From contig NW_008805068.1 of assembly GCF_000004825.1 (NCBI RefSeq), positions 1,116,001 to 1,180,000 of the forward strand: a stretch of DNA of 64,000 bases, read 5' to 3'. Both the position numbers and the translations under genes were made by a program. The notes beneath the pieces are model-generated. The model was given only the letters and a program-made list of their open reading frames with translations. It ran no database searches and was not told the DNA's origin. Position 1 is the stretch's first letter, and each line of letters begins with the position of its first letter. Shown in pieces: positions 61,046 to 64,000 of this stretch. The DNA is from Heterostelium album PN500 (taxonomy: Eukaryota; Evosea; Eumycetozoa; Acytosteliales; Acytosteliaceae).

Positions 61046-63323
61046 TTTTTTGTAATTTATTTTATTTTTTTGGTAGAATTTAATCAGTGTGCGAATGCAT
61101 AAAGTGTGTGCAAAAAAATAAATAATAATTGAAAAGGTCATCATATTTATTATAACTTAATTTAAAAAGAAGAATTTGATATACCACAATATATAATAAA
61201 TTAAGGTGTTTTTTTTATTTAAGCTACTTCTTTTTTATAATTGGTTAATATGTCGATCTACAATTTTAAAAAAGAGCAAAAATAATTTTCATTTGCCAAA
61301 ATAAAATAAAACAAATCTGCTAACAAAGATTTTTTTTCGCACACTTAATAAATTGCAATTTAAAATGAGCCGAAAACTGAGGACCATAAATGTGAGTGGT
61401 AATGGGTGCTTCTGACTAAACCTATCATGACTGTATAGGAAGAGATATCAACTACTAGTAATATTATCAATATTATCAATATATTTATTTTTTTACTATT
61501 TATATCTTCGTACTTGCAAGTTAATTTACAAATAGTAGTAGTAACCAACTAAATCTACAAGATATAAATATATATATATTTAATTAAATTTTAGTTTAAG
61601 ATATCTTTTTTTTTTTCAAAATAGTAGGTAGGTATCAACGTCGAATCAATAATTAACAACTATGAAAAAGAACAACAAAACAACAACAACAACAATAACA
61701 AAAACATTAACAAAAATAACAATAATCTTATCATACCACACCACTCTCACCACTAGAGCATCTCATTAATGAATGAGTCTATAGAATTCGAATTATTGAA
61801 TATCATATTCATCTTGACTTTTAATAAGTTTAGACTTTTATTTATTGAATTTAACTTCTATAACTTGTAGAATAACTGTTCGTAATATCAAATAATTTGA
61901 TTCTATTTATTTATTTAAAAACTATTACTTTTCTACTTTCATGTTGCTCTCTATAATAATTGCAATTATATATAATTCAATTATCAATAATTTAATTCTT
62001 GAATAACATGTTTTAAAAACATTAAAAAGAAAGAAAGATAGATAGAAAGAAGAAGTAGAAACTATTATTAGTAATACATAATTCTATGATCTCATTATTA
62101 GTTAATTAGAAAGTAAAAACAATCTATTTGTTTGATTTGAAAATAGTAGGTAGATACACATTTAATTTTCAATTACCAATACCACTTATTTGTTTTTTTT
62201 TTTCTTTTTTTACTCGCTATTATTATTTTGTTTTTTAAATTATTTTAACTAATATTCATTGTTTTTGTTGTGGTGGTGAAGACATTTCATTAAATTCAAA
62301 ATTTGACAAGTCTAGTCTTGATTGTCATTCAATTCAATAACCTTCATCATGATTGTTCATTTACTATTCTTGTTATTTTACACATTTGAAATTATAATCA
62401 CTTTTTTTTTTAATTAATTTAAACAATATGATTTTATCCACGCTCACAACAATGACATTAGCTTAAGATCGAATTTAGAAAATCCTCCTGTAATGACATA
62501 CCACTTTCCACACCATCCAAACAGACAACACACCACACAACACCATAATTATGCATTTTCATTCTTTTGGTCACTGCATGTCAGACGAAATATTAAAAAA
62601 TAGGGAGAATGAAATAACACGACAACACACAAAAAATTGTTATTTATAAATAAATATATGTGTATGTGTGTGGGTATGGTGTGGTAGATAGATATTTTGT
62701 GGTATATGAAAATTAACAAGATAATACCATATCAATATGGTAAAAACAACAATCAAATCCACTTACTTGTTCCTTAATATTTAAATCATTGATTATTTCT
62801 GTATTTGGTAATTTTTTAATTCACTCTTTTAATTTTTTATCAATGATTAATATCGCTCATCTCCTCACTCACTCGCTCACTCACTTATGTTCATTGCTAG
62901 TTCGTCAGTGAAAAAATATAAAAAAAAGAGTGATCAATAAATTGCTGTGAAGATAGATGATATGATCTCATCAAACAATGAAAATCTATCAATTATTTTC
63001 ATTTTAACATTAAATAAATCAATTAATCAAAATCAAATCAAATTGATCAGATTCGAATAGTCACTCTATTATTGTAGTTTGTCGTATTTTCAAGTTTTAA
63101 AGATTTCCAAAAACCTCTGGAACTTTATTTCCAATATTTATAAAAAAAATAATATAATAATAGCCAACAATATAATAATAATATTAACCATTAATAACAA
63201 ATATTAAATAAATATTTAATAAATATTCTAATAATTAGATATAAGCTAATAAAAATTAAAATATAGATAGATAGTTATAAATTTATTTATATTTAGAAAA
63301 ATATAAAAAAAGAAAATAATAAA
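61046..63323. other. Long intergenic region upstream of UDP-glucose 4-epimerase
   Basis: 2.3 kb with no frame of coding character. It holds T/A tracts, CAA and GATA tandems (62036-62047), and GT/CA-rich boxes at 62508-62684, which are listed separately. The size suggests complex regulation of galE or of the divergent unknown gene. Confidence 0.5.
62508..62684. promoter_or_regulatory. Facing CA-rich and GT-rich boxes, candidate G-box/CAE-type sites
   Basis: CCACACCAT (62508-62516) and its exact inverse ATGGTGTGG (62676-62684), each inside a longer CA-rich (62508-62550) or GT-rich (62655-62684) stretch. In D. discoideum such GT/CA-rich boxes bind the cAMP-responsive factor GBF. They lie 640-820 bp before the galE start. 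Assignment is by resemblance only. Confidence 0.38.
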
Positions 63324-64000
63324 ATGGAACCAATTACAGATGAAAATATCGTTTTGGTAACTGGTGGAGCTGGATATATCGGAAGTCATACCGTTGTCGA
63401 GATGGTAGAAGCTGGATTCACACCGTTGATCATTGATAATCTGTCGAATTCCTCAGTGGAAGCGGTTCGTCGTGTTGAGGAAATCACTGGTAAGAAAATT
63501 GAATTTCACGAGATGGACATCTTGGACGAGCCAGCCATGGATCGATTGTTCTCCACCAGAAGTATTAAGCGTGTCATTCATTTTGCCGGTTTGAAAGCCG
63601 TCGGTGAATCAACGTCGGTCCCTCTGAAATACTATGACAACAACATCACTGGAACTGTCAACCTGCTCAAAGTGATGGCACGTCACCACTGTAAGCAAAT
63701 TGTGTTCTCATCGAGCGCCACCGTCTACGGTGATGCCGTCGCGCCAATCCGCGAGGACAGTCCACTTGGCGCCACCAACCCATACGGACGTACTAAACTC
63801 TATATCGAAGGAATCCTCGAGGATTTGTGCTCGAGTGACCCCGAGTGGAATTGCGTGTTGCTGCGTTACTTCAATCCGGTTGGCGCACATCCCTCCGGAA
63901 TGATTGGCGAGGATCCGCGCGACATTCCCAACAACCTGATGCCATACATCACCCAGACTGCCATTGGCAAGCGTGCACAACTCTCGGTGTTTGGCAACGA
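63324..64000 (+). CDS. galE: UDP-glucose 4-epimerase (3' end outside window)
   Basis: Leloir-pathway short-chain dehydrogenase that interconverts UDP-glucose and UDP-galactose with bound NAD. The first 225 codons are visible from the ATG at 63324 (MEPITDENIVLVTGGAGYIG). The NAD loop is TGGAGYIGSH. HFAGLKAVGESTSVPLKYYD, the catalytic Ser region FSSSATVYGD and the YxxxK pair PYGRTKLYIE all match GalE, and the substrate loop RYFNPVGAHPSGMIGEDP is typical. It supplies UDP-Gal for glycoproteins and polysaccharide of the slime-mould sheath and spore coat. High third-position GC suggests strong expression. No intron is seen in this part. Confidence 0.95.
   Translation, partial: MEPITDENIVLVTGGAGYIGSHTVVEMVEAGFTPLIIDNLSNSSVEAVRRVEEITGKKIEFHEMDILDEPAMDRLFSTRSIKRVIHFAGLKAVGESTSVPLKYYDNNITGTVNLLKVMARHHCKQIVFSSSATVYGDAVAPIREDSPLGATNPYGRTKLYIEGILEDLCSSDPEWNCVLLRYFNPVGAHPSGMIGEDPRDIPNNLMPYITQTAIGKRAQLSVFGN

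Overview
The window is nuclear DNA of a social amoeba (Dictyostelia). Genes are compact and AT-rich. Introns are short (about 60-120 bp), begin GTAAGT/GTATGT and are very A+T rich. Spacers are long poly-A/poly-T. Proteins carry runs of Asn, Gln, Ser and Thr from (AAT)n, (CAA)n and (TCA)n. Several gene families are typical of the group: a ComC-like adhesion/signalling protein, FNIP repeats, a giant VPS13 and a calponin-homology coiled-coil protein. Coding DNA is clearly more GC-rich than I would expect for D. discoideum, so a deeper-branching genus (for example Cavenderia, Heterostelium or Acytostelium) is more likely; the species cannot be fixed from sequence alone.

Layout. 1-1906: 3' part of a bacterial-type (mitochondrial) leucyl-tRNA synthetase (+). 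1992-3604: GPC1-type glycerophosphocholine acyltransferase (-). 4474-6838: trehalose synthase-like GH13 enzyme (+). 7470-19646: VPS13-family bridge lipid-transfer protein of 3907 aa (+). 20215-22574: C-type lectin/IPT/EGF/ComC membrane protein (+). 22661-25618: condensin CAP-H (-), with an apparent homopolymer frameshift. 26090-27089: unknown protein (+). 27290-30713: two CH domains plus a long coiled coil (-). 32020-33777: F-box/kelch protein (-). 33778-38365: 4.6 kb without a recognisable gene. 38366-39764: PLP-dependent decarboxylase (-). 40539-41048: unknown Asn/Ser-rich protein (+), followed at once by a GC-richer, hairpin-rich block that stays open in the same frame. 41359-43078: TPR/MYND/SET protein (-). 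43403-45569: acyl-CoA synthetase (-). 45795-47011: KH/Smr protein (-) with a decayed duplicate of its own 3' end. 47783-48601: NSRP1-like splicing factor (-). 49072-50039: methyltransferase (-).

50.3-54.5 kb is the accessory part of the window. It is bounded by a tRNA-Asn(GTT) and a tRNA-Gly whose anticodon reads ACC. Between them are decayed reading frames, an FNIP-repeat pseudogene, one small possible gene and two clusters of perfect hairpins. After it come dipeptidyl peptidase III (54730-57121, +), an Mpv17/PMP22 membrane protein (57261-58153, -), an eight-exon unknown protein (58330-61045, -), a 2.3 kb spacer with facing CA/GT-rich boxes, and the start of UDP-glucose 4-epimerase (63324 to the end, +).

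The genes are mostly unrelated housekeeping genes and do not form an operon-like system. Metabolic links are loose: trehalose/maltose interconversion and UDP-galactose supply, and phosphatidylcholine remodelling together with VPS13 lipid transport. No rRNA, CRISPR array or intact mobile element was seen. Exon coordinates were worked out by hand from splice consensus and reading phase.
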